The notes beneath the pieces were generated by a model, which was not told the origin of the DNA, ran no database searches, and worked only from the letters and a program-made list of their open reading frames with translations. From Elusimicrobiota bacterium (GTDB taxonomy: Bacteria; Elusimicrobiota; Elusimicrobia; UBA1565; UBA9628), in contig JACQBB010000193.1 of the NCBI GenBank assembly GCA_016194625.1, positions 1 to 11,957 on the forward strand: a DNA stretch of 11,957 nt, in the 5' to 3' direction. The position numbers and the translations under genes were made by a program. This document shows positions 1-7,922 of this stretch, in pieces; position 1 is the stretch's first letter, and each line of letters opens with the position of its first letter.

Positions 1-1
1 C

Positions 2-397
2 GGCGACGATGTCCCCCCCGCTGCCGCCGGAGGCCTTGGGCGGCGCGGGCCTGGCCGCGGGCGCGGGCGCGGCGGCCGCGGCGGGAGCCGCGGGCTCGGC
101 CGCGGCGACGCCGGCCTTGGGCGCCGGGCTGCCGCTGTAGCCGCCGCCGCTGTTCATGCGATGGGTGATCAGGTTGATGTACTCGTTGGCCATCGAGCGT
201 TCGGACGGGTCGCCTTTCGTCAGGATCTCCATGAAGCGGTCCATCGCCTGCATGTCGTCGCCTTGCTCGTAGAAATGGATCGCCGTCCGCATCGGCCGGC
301 TCAGCCCCGCGCGCGCGTCCTCGTCGTCCTGCGCGTGAGCGAAGGGCAGGACGGCCGCCAGGGCCGCGAGGATGATAGACCTTTTCAACGGAATCAT
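2..397 (-). CDS. Exported protein of unknown function, N-terminal part (runs off the left edge)
   Basis: I do not recognise the family. The visible 132 codons begin at ATG 397 and stay open to the window edge. Residues 1-22 form a signal peptide: charged start (MIPLKR), hydrophobic core (IILAALAAVLPF) and an AHA cleavage site before QDDED. Residues about 35-82 look like one TPR-like helical pair (HFYEQGDDMQAMDRFMEIL, then NEYINLITHRM), so it may be an assembly or adaptor-type helical repeat. From about residue 84 the sequence becomes a Gly/Ser then Ala/Pro/Lys-rich low-complexity linker, as seen in periplasmic proteins that carry a second domain further on; that part lies outside the window. 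No Shine-Dalgarno is visible, and a GC hairpin occupies its usual place. The gene follows the ligase-TPR gene in the same direction after 94 nt and could be co-transcribed with it. The reading frame is well supported; the function is not. Confidence 0.72.
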   Translation of the reverse strand, partial: MIPLKRSIILAALAAVLPFAHAQDDEDARAGLSRPMRTAIHFYEQGDDMQAMDRFMEILTKGDPSERSMANEYINLITHRMNSGGGYSGSPAPKAGVAAAEPAAPAAAAAPAPAARPAPPKASGGSGGDIVA

Positions 398-404
398 ACA
401 ATCG

Positions 405-422
405 GGGCCCGAGCGCGGGCCC
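405..422 (-). other. GC hairpin just upstream of the exported-protein start codon
   Basis: A perfect 7-bp stem (gggcccg at 405-411 with cgggccc at 416-422) with a 4-nt loop ends 7 nt before ATG 397 on the minus strand. It covers the position where a Shine-Dalgarno would sit, and none is seen. It could hinder or regulate initiation, or be a T-less terminator remnant of the upstream ligase gene. The rest of the 398-491 gap holds an imperfect GC dyad right after the ligase stop and a weak TATGCT box (434-439) with no convincing -35. Confidence 0.4.
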
Positions 423-491
423 TCGCGACCGTGAGCATAAAGGAACGCGATTGCTGAATTATTACGGCCCCCTCCGCGGGGTCCGGGACGG

Positions 492-3059
492 TCACGGAGC
501 GCGGCCCAGGGACTTCAGCCGGTCGATCGCGCCCTGGTTCCCGGGCTCGAGCGCCAGCGCCGCGCGGTAGCGGGCCTCGGCGTCGGCGGCGCGGCCGGCG
601 GCCTGGTAGGCGACCCCCAGGTTCAGCTGGGCGGGCGCGCGGGACGGGTCGATCGCGGCGGCCGCCTCCAGCTCGGGGATCGCGTCGGCGACGCGCCCGC
701 GGGAGAGCAGGAGGCTGCCGTAGGTGAAGCGGGCCTTCGCGAGCTTGGGAGCGCGCTTGGCCGCGGAGCCGGAGAGCGCGACCGTCCGGTCCGAGAAGTC
801 GCGGCGCGCGACCGCGGCGTCGACGGCCCGCAGGTCGCCGATGACTCCCAGGATCGCCGCGCGCGGGCGGCCGGACTGCGCGGCGAGCCCCGCCAGGTTG
901 CGCTCGGCGAGCGCGAGGTCCGGGGCGATCGCGAGCGCTCGCGTGTAGGCCTCCTCCGCCCGCGTCCAATCCTTGCGCAGCGAGTACGCGTAGCCGAGGT
1001 TGTTCCAGTGGTTCGGGTTGTCCGGGAAGTCCCGGACCGCCTCGCTCAGGACGGCGACGGCGTCGTCCACGCGGGGCGACGGGCCGCGCAGGTCCATCGC
1101 GCTCAGCGCGTTGGCCAGGTCGTTCGACAGCGGGTTGATCGCCCACGAGGTCTGATAGAACTTCAGCGCGGTCTCGGGCTGGCCGAGGTGGGCGTTGTAC
1201 ACCGTCGCGAGGTTGTAGTAGATCTCGTCGTAGCCGGCGTTGGCGTCGAGCGCCTCGCGGTAGGCGGCGGCGGCGTCCTGCGGCCGCGCCATGCGCGCGT
1301 ACGCGTTGCCCAGCTCGTACAGCGCGTTGACCTCGCGCGGGCCCCAGGCGCGCGAGCGCTCCAGCGCGCGCGCGGCGGCCGGGATGTCCCCCATCCGCGC
1401 GAGCTTGAAGCCGGCGAAGTACCAGACCTCGCGCTCCCAGAAGCGGACCTGCGTCCAGCACACGGCCAGCGCGAAGGCCGCGACGGCCGCGGCGGCGCCG
1501 CGGCGGAGGGCCGGCGGCGCGGTCCATTCGACGCGGCCGCCCTCGTCGCGGGACGCGCGGCCGAGCACCGAGCCCGCCAGCCACCAGAACAGGAACGCCG
1601 GCACCGCGAAGTGCAGGGAGACGTTCAGCAGGTTGTCGACGAGCACGCCCGCGCAGCCCGCGGCGGCGCCGAGCCACAGCGGGTCCTCGCCGAGGCGGGT
1701 CTTGAGGCCGCGGCGCACGGTCTCGAAGAACGCCGCGAAGAAGGCCAGGTAGGCGCCGAGCCCGACGAGCCCCGTCTGCGCGAACACCTCGAGGACCTCG
1801 TTGTGCGAGTTGTTGGCGTGCGTGCGCATGTGGTGCCAGAAGGTGGACGCGTGCAGCAGGGTGCCCTGATAAAAAGGATAGAACAGCTCGAACGCGCCGG
1901 AGCCCTTGCCCAGCAGCGGCGACTCCGAGCCCATCAGCCACGCGCACGTCCAGATCAGCACGCGCTGGTGGAACGGGCTGTAGTAGTCGTCGCGCTTCAT
2001 CAGCGACGAGATCTCGGTCAGGCGGCCGACCACGTTCGGCGCGTAGCCGGTCGCGATCGAGCTGGACGGCCACAGGAACACGAGGGCGGCGGCGCCGCCG
2101 AGCAGCAGGCCGAGCGGGCGCGGCGACGCGCGGCCCCGCGCGCGCAGGCGCGGCGACAGCGCGAGCGCGGCGCAGGCGACGCCCCCGCCGACCCAGGACG
2201 AGCGCGTCAGCGTCGCCAGCATCGCCGCCTCGAGCGTCAGGAAGACGGCCGCGTAAGCCAGGCGGCGGCCGGAGTCCTTCTCCGTCAGGAACAGGCCGAG
2301 GGCGCACGGCATCAGCGCGACGTTGTAGCTCGAGAGGAAGTTCGGGTTGCCGAAGGTCGAGACCGCGCGTCCGCCGTACGGGTTCAGCGTGTACGGCCAC
2401 ACCCAATCCCAGTTGAAGTACTGCAGGATGCCGTACGCCGAGGCGAGGAAGCCCGCGCACAGCGCCAGGTGCAGGTAGTCGGCCGCGCGCCCGCGGCGCG
2501 TCAGGCGGAACGCGGCGGCCGCGCCGGCGGCCCACAGGAACGCGCCGTAGGGGTCCCACAGGAACGACCAGAAGTCCTCGGGGCGGCCGATCGCGCGCGA
2601 GCGCGCCGCGGCGAAGCCGGACCACGCCAGGCCCCAGACGACGGCGAACGCGACCCAGGCCCCGAGCGGCACGTCGGCGGTCCCGTCGTCCTCGAACGAG
2701 ACCGCCGCCGACAGCGCGAAGGTCGACAGGCACACGGCGACGAGGAACAGGGTCGCGCGCGAGCCCTCGGCGGCGAGCGCCGGGCGGAAGAACGCCGGGT
2801 GGACCAGGTACGAGCGCAGCCAGCTCGCCCCCCACGCCGCCGCGAACAGCGCCAGCGGCGCCGCCGCCGCCAGCCGCGGGAGCCTCCAGCCGCCCTCGCG
2901 CCCCGACGCGGTCCACGCCCACGCCGCCAGCGCCAGCGCCGCGCCCGCGTGCACGATCGCGATCTGCGTCACGTACGGGTTGCGGGTGAGGTTGGTGAAG
3001 AAGACCAGCGGCGCGACGAAGAGGCAGAGGACGAGCAGCCAGCGCCGGAGGACGTTCAT
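492..3059 (-). CDS. O-antigen ligase/polymerase-like (Wzy_C) membrane protein fused to TPR repeats
   Basis: This looks like a membrane glycan ligase or polymerase that acts on lipid-linked sugar chains at the periplasmic face of the inner membrane (WaaL/Wzy/PglL-like superfamily). The first roughly 540 residues are a series of hydrophobic helices. The large loop contains the hallmark HANNSHNE segment (H419-N420-E421 from the ATG) followed by VLEVFAQTGLVGLGAYL, the core of Wzy_C. From about residue 560 to 850 there are tandem TPR units, for example ALYELGNAYARM, NHWNNLGYAYSLRKDWTRAE and LNLGVAYQAAGRAADAEARY, probably periplasmic. I chose ATG 3059 (855 aa). A TTG seven codons upstream (3080) is the alternative, and neither has a clear Shine-Dalgarno. 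The gene follows the tRNA-Thr terminator hairpin, with a TAGAAT box at 3090-3095. The acceptor (lipid A core, protein or a growing polymer) cannot be told from sequence. Class call is firm; exact substrate unknown. Confidence 0.85.
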   Translation of the reverse strand: MNVLRRWLLVLCLFVAPLVFFTNLTRNPYVTQIAIVHAGAALALAAWAWTASGREGGWRLPRLAAAAPLALFAAAWGASWLRSYLVHPAFFRPALAAEGSRATLFLVAVCLSTFALSAAVSFEDDGTADVPLGAWVAFAVVWGLAWSGFAAARSRAIGRPEDFWSFLWDPYGAFLWAAGAAAAFRLTRRGRAADYLHLALCAGFLASAYGILQYFNWDWVWPYTLNPYGGRAVSTFGNPNFLSSYNVALMPCALGLFLTEKDSGRRLAYAAVFLTLEAAMLATLTRSSWVGGGVACAALALSPRLRARGRASPRPLGLLLGGAAALVFLWPSSSIATGYAPNVVGRLTEISSLMKRDDYYSPFHQRVLIWTCAWLMGSESPLLGKGSGAFELFYPFYQGTLLHASTFWHHMRTHANNSHNEVLEVFAQTGLVGLGAYLAFFAAFFETVRRGLKTRLGEDPLWLGAAAGCAGVLVDNLLNVSLHFAVPAFLFWWLAGSVLGRASRDEGGRVEWTAPPALRRGAAAAVAAFALAVCWTQVRFWEREVWYFAGFKLARMGDIPAAARALERSRAWGPREVNALYELGNAYARMARPQDAAAAYREALDANAGYDEIYYNLATVYNAHLGQPETALKFYQTSWAINPLSNDLANALSAMDLRGPSPRVDDAVAVLSEAVRDFPDNPNHWNNLGYAYSLRKDWTRAEEAYTRALAIAPDLALAERNLAGLAAQSGRPRAAILGVIGDLRAVDAAVARRDFSDRTVALSGSAAKRAPKLAKARFTYGSLLLSRGRVADAIPELEAAAAIDPSRAPAQLNLGVAYQAAGRAADAEARYRAALALEPGNQGAIDRLKSLGRAP

Positions 3060-3089
3060 CGCGTCGTTCAAAGTGAGCAATGATACGAC

Positions 3090-3095
3090 ATTCTA
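3090..3095 (-). promoter_or_regulatory. Possible -10 box for the ligase-TPR gene
   Basis: TAGAAT on the minus strand, identical to the -10 of the neighbouring tRNA promoter. A -35 at 17 bp spacing would fall in the terminator loop and matches poorly. Transcription from here would give a leader of about 24 nt before ATG 3059 and almost none before TTG 3080. Weak evidence. Confidence 0.35.
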
Positions 3096-3102
3096 AATGG
3101 GA

Positions 3103-3128
3103 ACGCCCGACCCTTGAGGGTCGGGCGT
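3103..3128 (-). terminator. Strong hairpin after tRNA-Thr, probable terminator
   Basis: A perfect 11-bp stem (3103-3113 with 3118-3128) and a 4-nt loop lie 22 nt downstream of the tRNA 3' end on the minus strand. The bases after the stem read TTCCCATTTAG, so the T tract is weak and broken. On the plus strand no T tract follows at all, so the minus-strand orientation is preferred. It is the only strong hairpin between livF and the ligase gene, so it may end both the liv operon and the tRNA transcript. Confidence 0.65.
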
Positions 3129-3150
3129 CGCGTCGGCCGGAAGAAGAGCG

Positions 3151-3222
3151 AGCCGGGGATGGGATTCGAACCCACAACCTATCGCTTACGAAGCGATTGC
3201 TCTGCCGTTGAGCTACCCCGGC
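3151..3222 (-). tRNA. tRNA-Thr (anticodon CGT)
   Basis: The minus strand folds into a full 72-nt cloverleaf: acceptor GCCGGGG/CCCCGGC (7 bp), D stem GCTC/GAGC, anticodon stem ATCGC/GCGAT with loop TTCGTAA, 5-nt variable loop AGGTT, and T arm GTGGG-TTCGAAT-CCCAT with one G-U pair. The anticodon is CGT, reading ACG (Thr). The discriminator base is T. The 3' CCA is not encoded (CGCTC follows), so it must be added by the CCA enzyme. ACG and ACC are frequent Thr codons in the neighbouring genes, which fits a decoding need for this isoacceptor. Confidence 0.96.
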
Positions 3223-3232
3223 GACGGGGACG

Positions 3233-3262
3233 ATTCTAGCTCATTTTCGCGCGCGCGTCCAA
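3233..3262 (-). promoter_or_regulatory. Promoter of tRNA-Thr
   Basis: Minus-strand -35 TTGGAC (3257-3262), 18-bp spacer and -10 TAGAAT (3233-3238); the -10 ends 10 nt before the mature 5' end of the tRNA, so the precursor leader would be very short. The spacer starts with an alternating CG run (3248-3257) and ends in AAAATGAGC. The -35 begins 8 nt past the livF stop codon, so the tRNA can be expressed independently of the liv operon. Confidence 0.7.
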
Positions 3263-3269
3263 CCGCGCG

Positions 3270-3994
<725 letters not shown>

Positions 3995-3998
<4 letters not shown>

Positions 3999-4771
3999 GC
4001 GCCCTCCTTGCCGAGGTAGGCCTCGATCACGCGCGGGTCGGCGACGACCGCGCGCGGCGCGCCCTCGGCGATCTTCACGCCGTAGTCGAACACGAACACG
4101 CGGTCGCTGACGTCCATCACGACGCGCATCTGGTGCTCGATCAGGAGCACGGTGACGCCGCGCTCGCGCACCTTGCGCACCAGCGCGACCAGGTCCTGGC
4201 TCTCGGTCGGGTTCATCCCGGCGGTCGGCTCGTCGAGGATCAGCAGCTTGGGCTCGCTGGCCAGCGCGCGCGCGACCTCGAGCCGGCGCTGGGCGCCGTA
4301 GGGCAGGTTCTTGGCGAGCTCGTTGCCCGCCGCGCGCAGGCCGACGAAGTCGAGCAGCTCCTTGGCCCGGGCCTCGCACGCGGCCTCCTCCTCGCGGAAG
4401 GCGCGCGTGCGCAGCAGCGGGCCGACCAGGAACTGCGCGGTGCGGGCGTGCCGTCCGACCATCGCGTTCTCGACGGCGGTCATGTCGGAGAACAGACGGA
4501 TGTTCTGGAAGGTGCGCGCGACCCCGCGCGCGACGATCTCGTGCGCGGGCAGGCCTCGGATCGGCTTGCCGTCGAAGACGATCTCGCCGCGCGTCCCCGG
4601 GTAGACGCCGGTCAGCACGTTGAAGAAGGTGGTCTTGCCCGCGCCGTTGGGGCCGATGACGCTGACGATCTCCCCCTCGTGCACGGTCAGGTTGACCTGA
4701 TCGACGGCCTTCAGGCCGCCGAAGTGCTGGGCGAGGTCGCGGACCTCCAAGAGGGCGCGCGCGCGGCTCAT
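3995..4771 (-). CDS. livG: HAAT-type (branched-chain amino acid) ABC transporter ATP-binding protein LivG
   Basis: Cytoplasmic ATPase partner of LivF, 258 aa. Walker A is GPNGAGKTT (40-48). The signature is LPYGAQRRLEVARAL (156-170), the LivG-type variant of LSGGQ. Walker B is LLILDE (176-181) and the switch His is H213 in LIEHQM. The extra segment around residues 108-135 (between ENAMVGRH and the ACEARAKELL helix) is normal for LivG and accounts for its greater length than LivF. ATG 4771 overlaps the livM stop as ATGA, with a GGAG 8 nt upstream. It forms the ATPase pair on LivH/LivM. No motif residue is missing. Confidence 0.94.
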
Positions 4772-5727
4772 GACGAGAGCTCCGCCTCGCGCCGCGCCGA
4801 CGGCAGGAGGCCCTGCGGCCGGAACATGGTGGCGACGACGAGGATCAGGCCGAAGAACAGGTAGCGGTAGTCGATCAGCTCGGCCGACAGCGTCGCCTGC
4901 ATCAGCGGCGGCACGCCCGCCAGGATCAGCGCGCCGAGCAGGACGCCGCCGATCGACCCCATCCCGCCGAGCACGACGATCGAGACGACCAGGATGGACT
5001 CCCAGAACACGAACGATTCGGGCGTGACGAACTGCTCCCAGAGAGCGAACAGCGCGCCGGCCAGGCCGGCGAACGCGCCCGAGACCAGGAACGCGAGCAG
5101 CTTGTACTCCTGCACCGGGATGCCGGACAGGCGGGCGGCGACCTCGTCCTCGCGGATCGCGACCCAGGCGCGGCCGACGCGGGAGTCCTCCAGGCGGCGC
5201 GTCGCGGCCGCGCCGAGGGCCACGGCGGCGGCGATCATCAGGTAGTACTGGACGTTGGGGTCCTTCGAGACGAACCAGAGCGGGCGCCAGTTGCGGACCT
5301 GCATGCCCTTCGGCCCGTTGGTGAGGCGGTCCAGGTTGTTGAGGGTCAGGCGCGCGATCTCGCCGAAGCCCATCGTCACGACGGCGAGGTAGTCGCCGCG
5401 CAGGCGCAGGATGGTCACGCCGAGGAGCAGCCGGACCGCGACCGCCGCGACGACGGCCAGGGCGACGGCCGCGGGAGCGGGCCAATGCGCGCGCATCGCG
5501 ATCGCGGTCGCGTAGGCGCCGATCGCGTAGAACGCGATGTAGCCGAGGTCGAACAGGCCCACGTAGCCGAGCGTGAAGTTGAGCCCGAGCCCCAGCAGCA
5601 TGAACAGGCCGACCACTCCGCCGACGCGCACCAGGTACGGGAACTCGACCAGGCCGGCCACGACCGGCAGCAGCGCCGCCGCCGCGAGCCACGGGAGCCA
5701 CGACGCGCGCGGGGACTTGGCCGTCAT
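4768..5727 (-). CDS. livM: HAAT-type (branched-chain amino acid) ABC transporter permease LivM
   Basis: Inner-membrane permease, 319 aa, with many hydrophobic segments starting at about residue 12. Family landmarks are FTLGYVGLFDLGYIAFYAIG (51-70), LRLRGDYLAVVTMGFGEIAR (107-126), the EAA-type coupling loop VGRAWVAIREDEVAARLSGI (184-203) that contacts the ATPases, and VVLGGMGSIGGVLLGA (251-266). The C-terminal RPQGLLP motif is typical. ATG 5727 overlaps the livH stop as ATGA, with GGAG 5 nt upstream. Length is ordinary for LivM without the N-terminal extension of the E. coli protein. It would pair with LivH to form the translocation pore. Confidence 0.94.
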   Translation of the reverse strand: MTAKSPRASWLPWLAAAALLPVVAGLVEFPYLVRVGGVVGLFMLLGLGLNFTLGYVGLFDLGYIAFYAIGAYATAIAMRAHWPAPAAVALAVVAAVAVRLLLGVTILRLRGDYLAVVTMGFGEIARLTLNNLDRLTNGPKGMQVRNWRPLWFVSKDPNVQYYLMIAAAVALGAAATRRLEDSRVGRAWVAIREDEVAARLSGIPVQEYKLLAFLVSGAFAGLAGALFALWEQFVTPESFVFWESILVVSIVVLGGMGSIGGVLLGALILAGVPPLMQATLSAELIDYRYLFFGLILVVATMFRPQGLLPSARREAELSS

Positions 5728-6626
5728 ACCTTCTCCGCGACGCGCTCGCCGAGCAGGCCCGACGGGCGCGCGAGCAGGACCGCGATCAGGACGGTGAACG
5801 CGACCACGTCGCGCCACTGCGCGCCGTTGGGGATGTAGCCGGAGGCGAGCACTTCCAGGAAGCCCAGGATGAAGCCGCCGAGCACCGCGCCGCGGACGTT
5901 GCCGATGCCGCCCAGCACCGCGGCGGTGAAGGCCTTCGCGCCGGGTAGGAAGCCCAGGTTGTACTTGATGGAGCCGTAGTTGAGGCCGTACAGCACGCCG
6001 GCCGCGCCGCCGAGCGCGCCGCCGACGAAGAAGGTCACCGCGACGATCACGTCGGCGTCGATGCCCATCAGGCCGGCGGTCTGCAGGTCGTCGGCGCACG
6101 CGCGCATGGCCTTGCCCATCCTCGTCTTCTCGACGAAGAAGTGGAGCAGCGCCATCAGCGCGAGCGCCGCCGCGAGGATCGTCAGCTGCAGCGAGCTCAT
6201 CGTCGCGCCGCCGCCCAGGTCCAGCTGGCGCAGCGGCACCGGCGACGGGAACGAGAGCGACTGCGTGCTCACCCACAGGAACACGGCGTTCTGCAGGACG
6301 ATGGACACGCCGATCGCCGAGATCAGCGGCGCCAGGCGCGAGACGGCGCGCAGCGGACGGTACGCCAGGCGCTCGACGAGCACGTTGACCAGCCCCGCGC
6401 CGAACATGCTCGCCGCGAACATCCCCGCCAGGCCGAGGACCCCGGAGCCGAACGCGGCCGGCGCCAGCAGGGTGAGGCCGAGCGCCGCGAAGGAGCCCAG
6501 CATCAGCACCTCGGAGTGCGCGAAGTTGATCATCGCGAGGATGCCGTACACCAGCGTGTAGCCGAGCGCGATCAGCGAGTAGATCGCGCCGAGGGTGAGG
6601 CCGTTGACGATCTGTTGGGCGAGCAC
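5724..6626 (-). CDS. livH: HAAT-type (branched-chain amino acid) ABC transporter permease LivH
   Basis: Inner-membrane permease, 300 aa. It opens with the family signature NGLTLGAIYSLIALGYTLVY (8-27) followed by GILAMINFAHSEVLMLG. The EAA-type loop is MGKAMRACADDLQTAGLMGI (170-189), and KAFTAAVLGGIGNVRGAVLG (231-250) is the conserved C-terminal region. The start is GTG 6626, 4 nt after the livK stop. There is no good Shine-Dalgarno, so translation is probably coupled to livK termination. Length is typical. It forms the membrane pore with LivM and accepts substrate from LivK. Confidence 0.94.
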   Translation of the reverse strand: MLAQQIVNGLTLGAIYSLIALGYTLVYGILAMINFAHSEVLMLGSFAALGLTLLAPAAFGSGVLGLAGMFAASMFGAGLVNVLVERLAYRPLRAVSRLAPLISAIGVSIVLQNAVFLWVSTQSLSFPSPVPLRQLDLGGGATMSSLQLTILAAALALMALLHFFVEKTRMGKAMRACADDLQTAGLMGIDADVIVAVTFFVGGALGGAAGVLYGLNYGSIKYNLGFLPGAKAFTAAVLGGIGNVRGAVLGGFILGFLEVLASGYIPNGAQWRDVVAFTVLIAVLLARPSGLLGERVAEKV

Positions 6627-6630
6627 GGGG

Positions 6631-7806
6631 TCAGCGCATCGAGGGGAAGGAGCGGTCGGCGGCGTGGGCGCGCGTCATCGTGACGATCCGGTTCGTGGTG
6701 TCCCCCTTGTCGTCGAACACGGTCAGCCCGAGGATGCCCTCGTGGCGCACGCCGGGCAGCGCCGCGAGCACCTTCTCGCGGTCCGGGTCGGGGCCGGAGC
6801 GGGCGATCGCCTCCAAGACGATCTGCGCGGCCTCGTAGCCGAAATGGTCGAACGGCTTGATGTCCTCGGACGCGCCGGTCCAGCGGGCCTTGTAGCGCGC
6901 GCGGAAGTCGCGGGCGCCGGCCAGCTCCTCGACCGGCACGCCGATCGTCGTCAGGTAGGCGCCGTCGGCGGCGTCGCCGGCGATCTCGTAGAGCACCGGG
7001 GACTGCGCGCCGTCGTCGGAGATGAACACGAACGGGTCCTTGAGGCCGAGCTCGCGCATCTGCACGAGCAGCAGGCCGGCCTCGGTGTAGAGCCCGCCGA
7101 AGTAGACGCCCTCCGGGCGCTTCGGGTCTCCTTTTATGCGCGTGAGCAGCGCCTTGAAGTCGCGGTCGCCGATGGAGACTCCGTCCATGGTGGTGACCTT
7201 CCCGCCCAGCGACTCGAAGGTCTTCTGGAACTGCTCGGCGATGCCCTGGCCGTACGGGGTCTTGTCGTGGAGCAGGGCCATGCGCCGCTTGCGGAGCTTC
7301 TTGAACGCGTACTCGGCCGCGGCGGCGCCCTGCACGTCGTCGGTGGCGACGACGCGGAACACCACGCGCGGACCGATCCAGTCCGGCGACAGCTGCTGGA
7401 GCGTGACCTCGGGCGTCGTCGCGCCGGGGGAGACCATCGCGATCGGCGCGCGCGCGTAGACCTTCGCGGCCGGGATCGCGCAGCCGGAGGTGTAGTGGCC
7501 GACGACGGCCACGATGCGCGGGTTCGACAGGATCAGGTTGGCCACGTTCACCGCTTCCTTCGGGTCGGCGCGGTCGTCGAACGGCGCGACGGCGAGCTTG
7601 TAAGGGAAGCGGCCGGAGGCGTTGGCCTCCTCGACCGCCATCACGACCGCGCGCTTGATGCCCAGGCCCTCGGCGCCGGTGTCGCCGGTCAGCGGCGCGG
7701 CGACCGCGATCTTCACGACCTTCTCGCGCGGGCCGCAGGCGGCGGCCAGCGCGGCCGCGCAGGCCAGGAGCGCGCGCGCGGCCCGCGGACGCCTTATGGT
7801 CGTCAT
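6631..7806 (-). CDS. livK: HAAT-type (branched-chain amino acid) substrate-binding lipoprotein LivK
   Basis: Periplasmic receptor of the importer, 391 aa, type I periplasmic-binding fold (Peripla_BP_6). The N-terminus RRPRAARALLACAAALAAAC is a lipoprotein signal; C24 (AAAC, followed by G) is the likely lipidated residue and C16 (LLAC) an alternative. The mature part starts VKIAVAAPLTGDTGAEGLGI, then IVAVVGHYTSGCAIPAAKVY and IAMVSPGATTPEVT, all usual in this family, where the Ser/Thr/Gly segments bind the amino-acid backbone. Ligand cannot be read from sequence. First gene of the operon. The ATG at 7806 has no Shine-Dalgarno, and the -10 box of the predicted promoter ends only 8 nt before it, pointing to a leaderless or near-leaderless mRNA. 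Confidence 0.93.
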   Translation of the reverse strand: MTTIRRPRAARALLACAAALAAACGPREKVVKIAVAAPLTGDTGAEGLGIKRAVVMAVEEANASGRFPYKLAVAPFDDRADPKEAVNVANLILSNPRIVAVVGHYTSGCAIPAAKVYARAPIAMVSPGATTPEVTLQQLSPDWIGPRVVFRVVATDDVQGAAAAEYAFKKLRKRRMALLHDKTPYGQGIAEQFQKTFESLGGKVTTMDGVSIGDRDFKALLTRIKGDPKRPEGVYFGGLYTEAGLLLVQMRELGLKDPFVFISDDGAQSPVLYEIAGDAADGAYLTTIGVPVEELAGARDFRARYKARWTGASEDIKPFDHFGYEAAQIVLEAIARSGPDPDREKVLAALPGVRHEGILGLTVFDDKGDTTNRIVTMTRAHAADRSFPSMR

Positions 7807-7814
7807 GGGTCGGG

Positions 7815-7843
7815 ATTATGCCTGTTTGGCGCGGCGCGCGCAA
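7815..7843 (-). promoter_or_regulatory. Promoter of the livKHMGF operon
   Basis: Minus-strand -35 TTGCGC (7838-7843), 17-bp spacer and -10 CATAAT (7815-7820; 5 of 6 matches). The expected transcription start, 6-8 nt past the -10, falls 0-2 nt before ATG 7806. The -35 edge of the spacer is an alternating GC run, as in the tRNA-Thr promoter. Confidence 0.65.
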
Positions 7844-7858
7844 ATCCTTTCCGAACGC

Positions 7859-7903
7859 AGGCCGCGTCATGATTTTCGTCATTATCAGGTATAATAGCGG
7901 CCT
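7859..7903. promoter_or_regulatory. Inverted repeats in the liv/APC divergent region (possible operator)
   Basis: aggccgc (7859-7865) and gcggcct (7897-7903) are perfect 7-bp inverted arms flanking the plus-strand promoter. A second smaller dyad, ATTAT-N5-ATAAT (7881-7895), overlaps the -10. They could bind a regulator shared by the two divergent uptake systems, but both are short and one arm of the second is the -10 itself. Speculative. Confidence 0.25.
7867..7895 (+). promoter_or_regulatory. Promoter of the APC permease-TauE-SHC gene set
   Basis: A perfect TATAAT (7890-7895) stands out in this GC-rich DNA. The -35 at 17 bp (TCATGA, 7867-7872) is a poor match, and there is no TGn extended -10, so an activator may be needed. 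Transcription would start near 7902, giving a leader of about 37 nt before ATG 7939. Confidence 0.6.
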
Positions 7904-7922
7904 TCCAGACGGCACCCGATCG

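Noticed and set aside
40..120. A short GC tandem repeat near the left edge
   Set aside because: It is the Ala/Pro-rich coding part of the exported protein; the units are irregular codon mixtures, not a DNA repeat.
440..491. Rho-independent terminator after the ligase-TPR gene
   Set aside because: The GC dyad near 466-490 has a mismatch and only GTAATAATT follows, not a T tract.
1008..3083. A 691-codon plus-strand open frame opposite the ligase gene
   Set aside because: Antisense shadow caused by high GC; no domain-like sequence, very rich in Arg, Gln, Glu and Ala.
394..3177. A 927-codon open frame on the minus strand over the ligase gene
   Set aside because: Its translation is Arg/Pro/Ala-rich shadow sequence; the frame ending at 492 has TM helices, the HNE motif and TPRs.
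3151..3222. tRNA-Thr as an integration (att) site for a mobile element
   Set aside because: No integrase gene and no partial duplicate of the tRNA 3' end found in the window.
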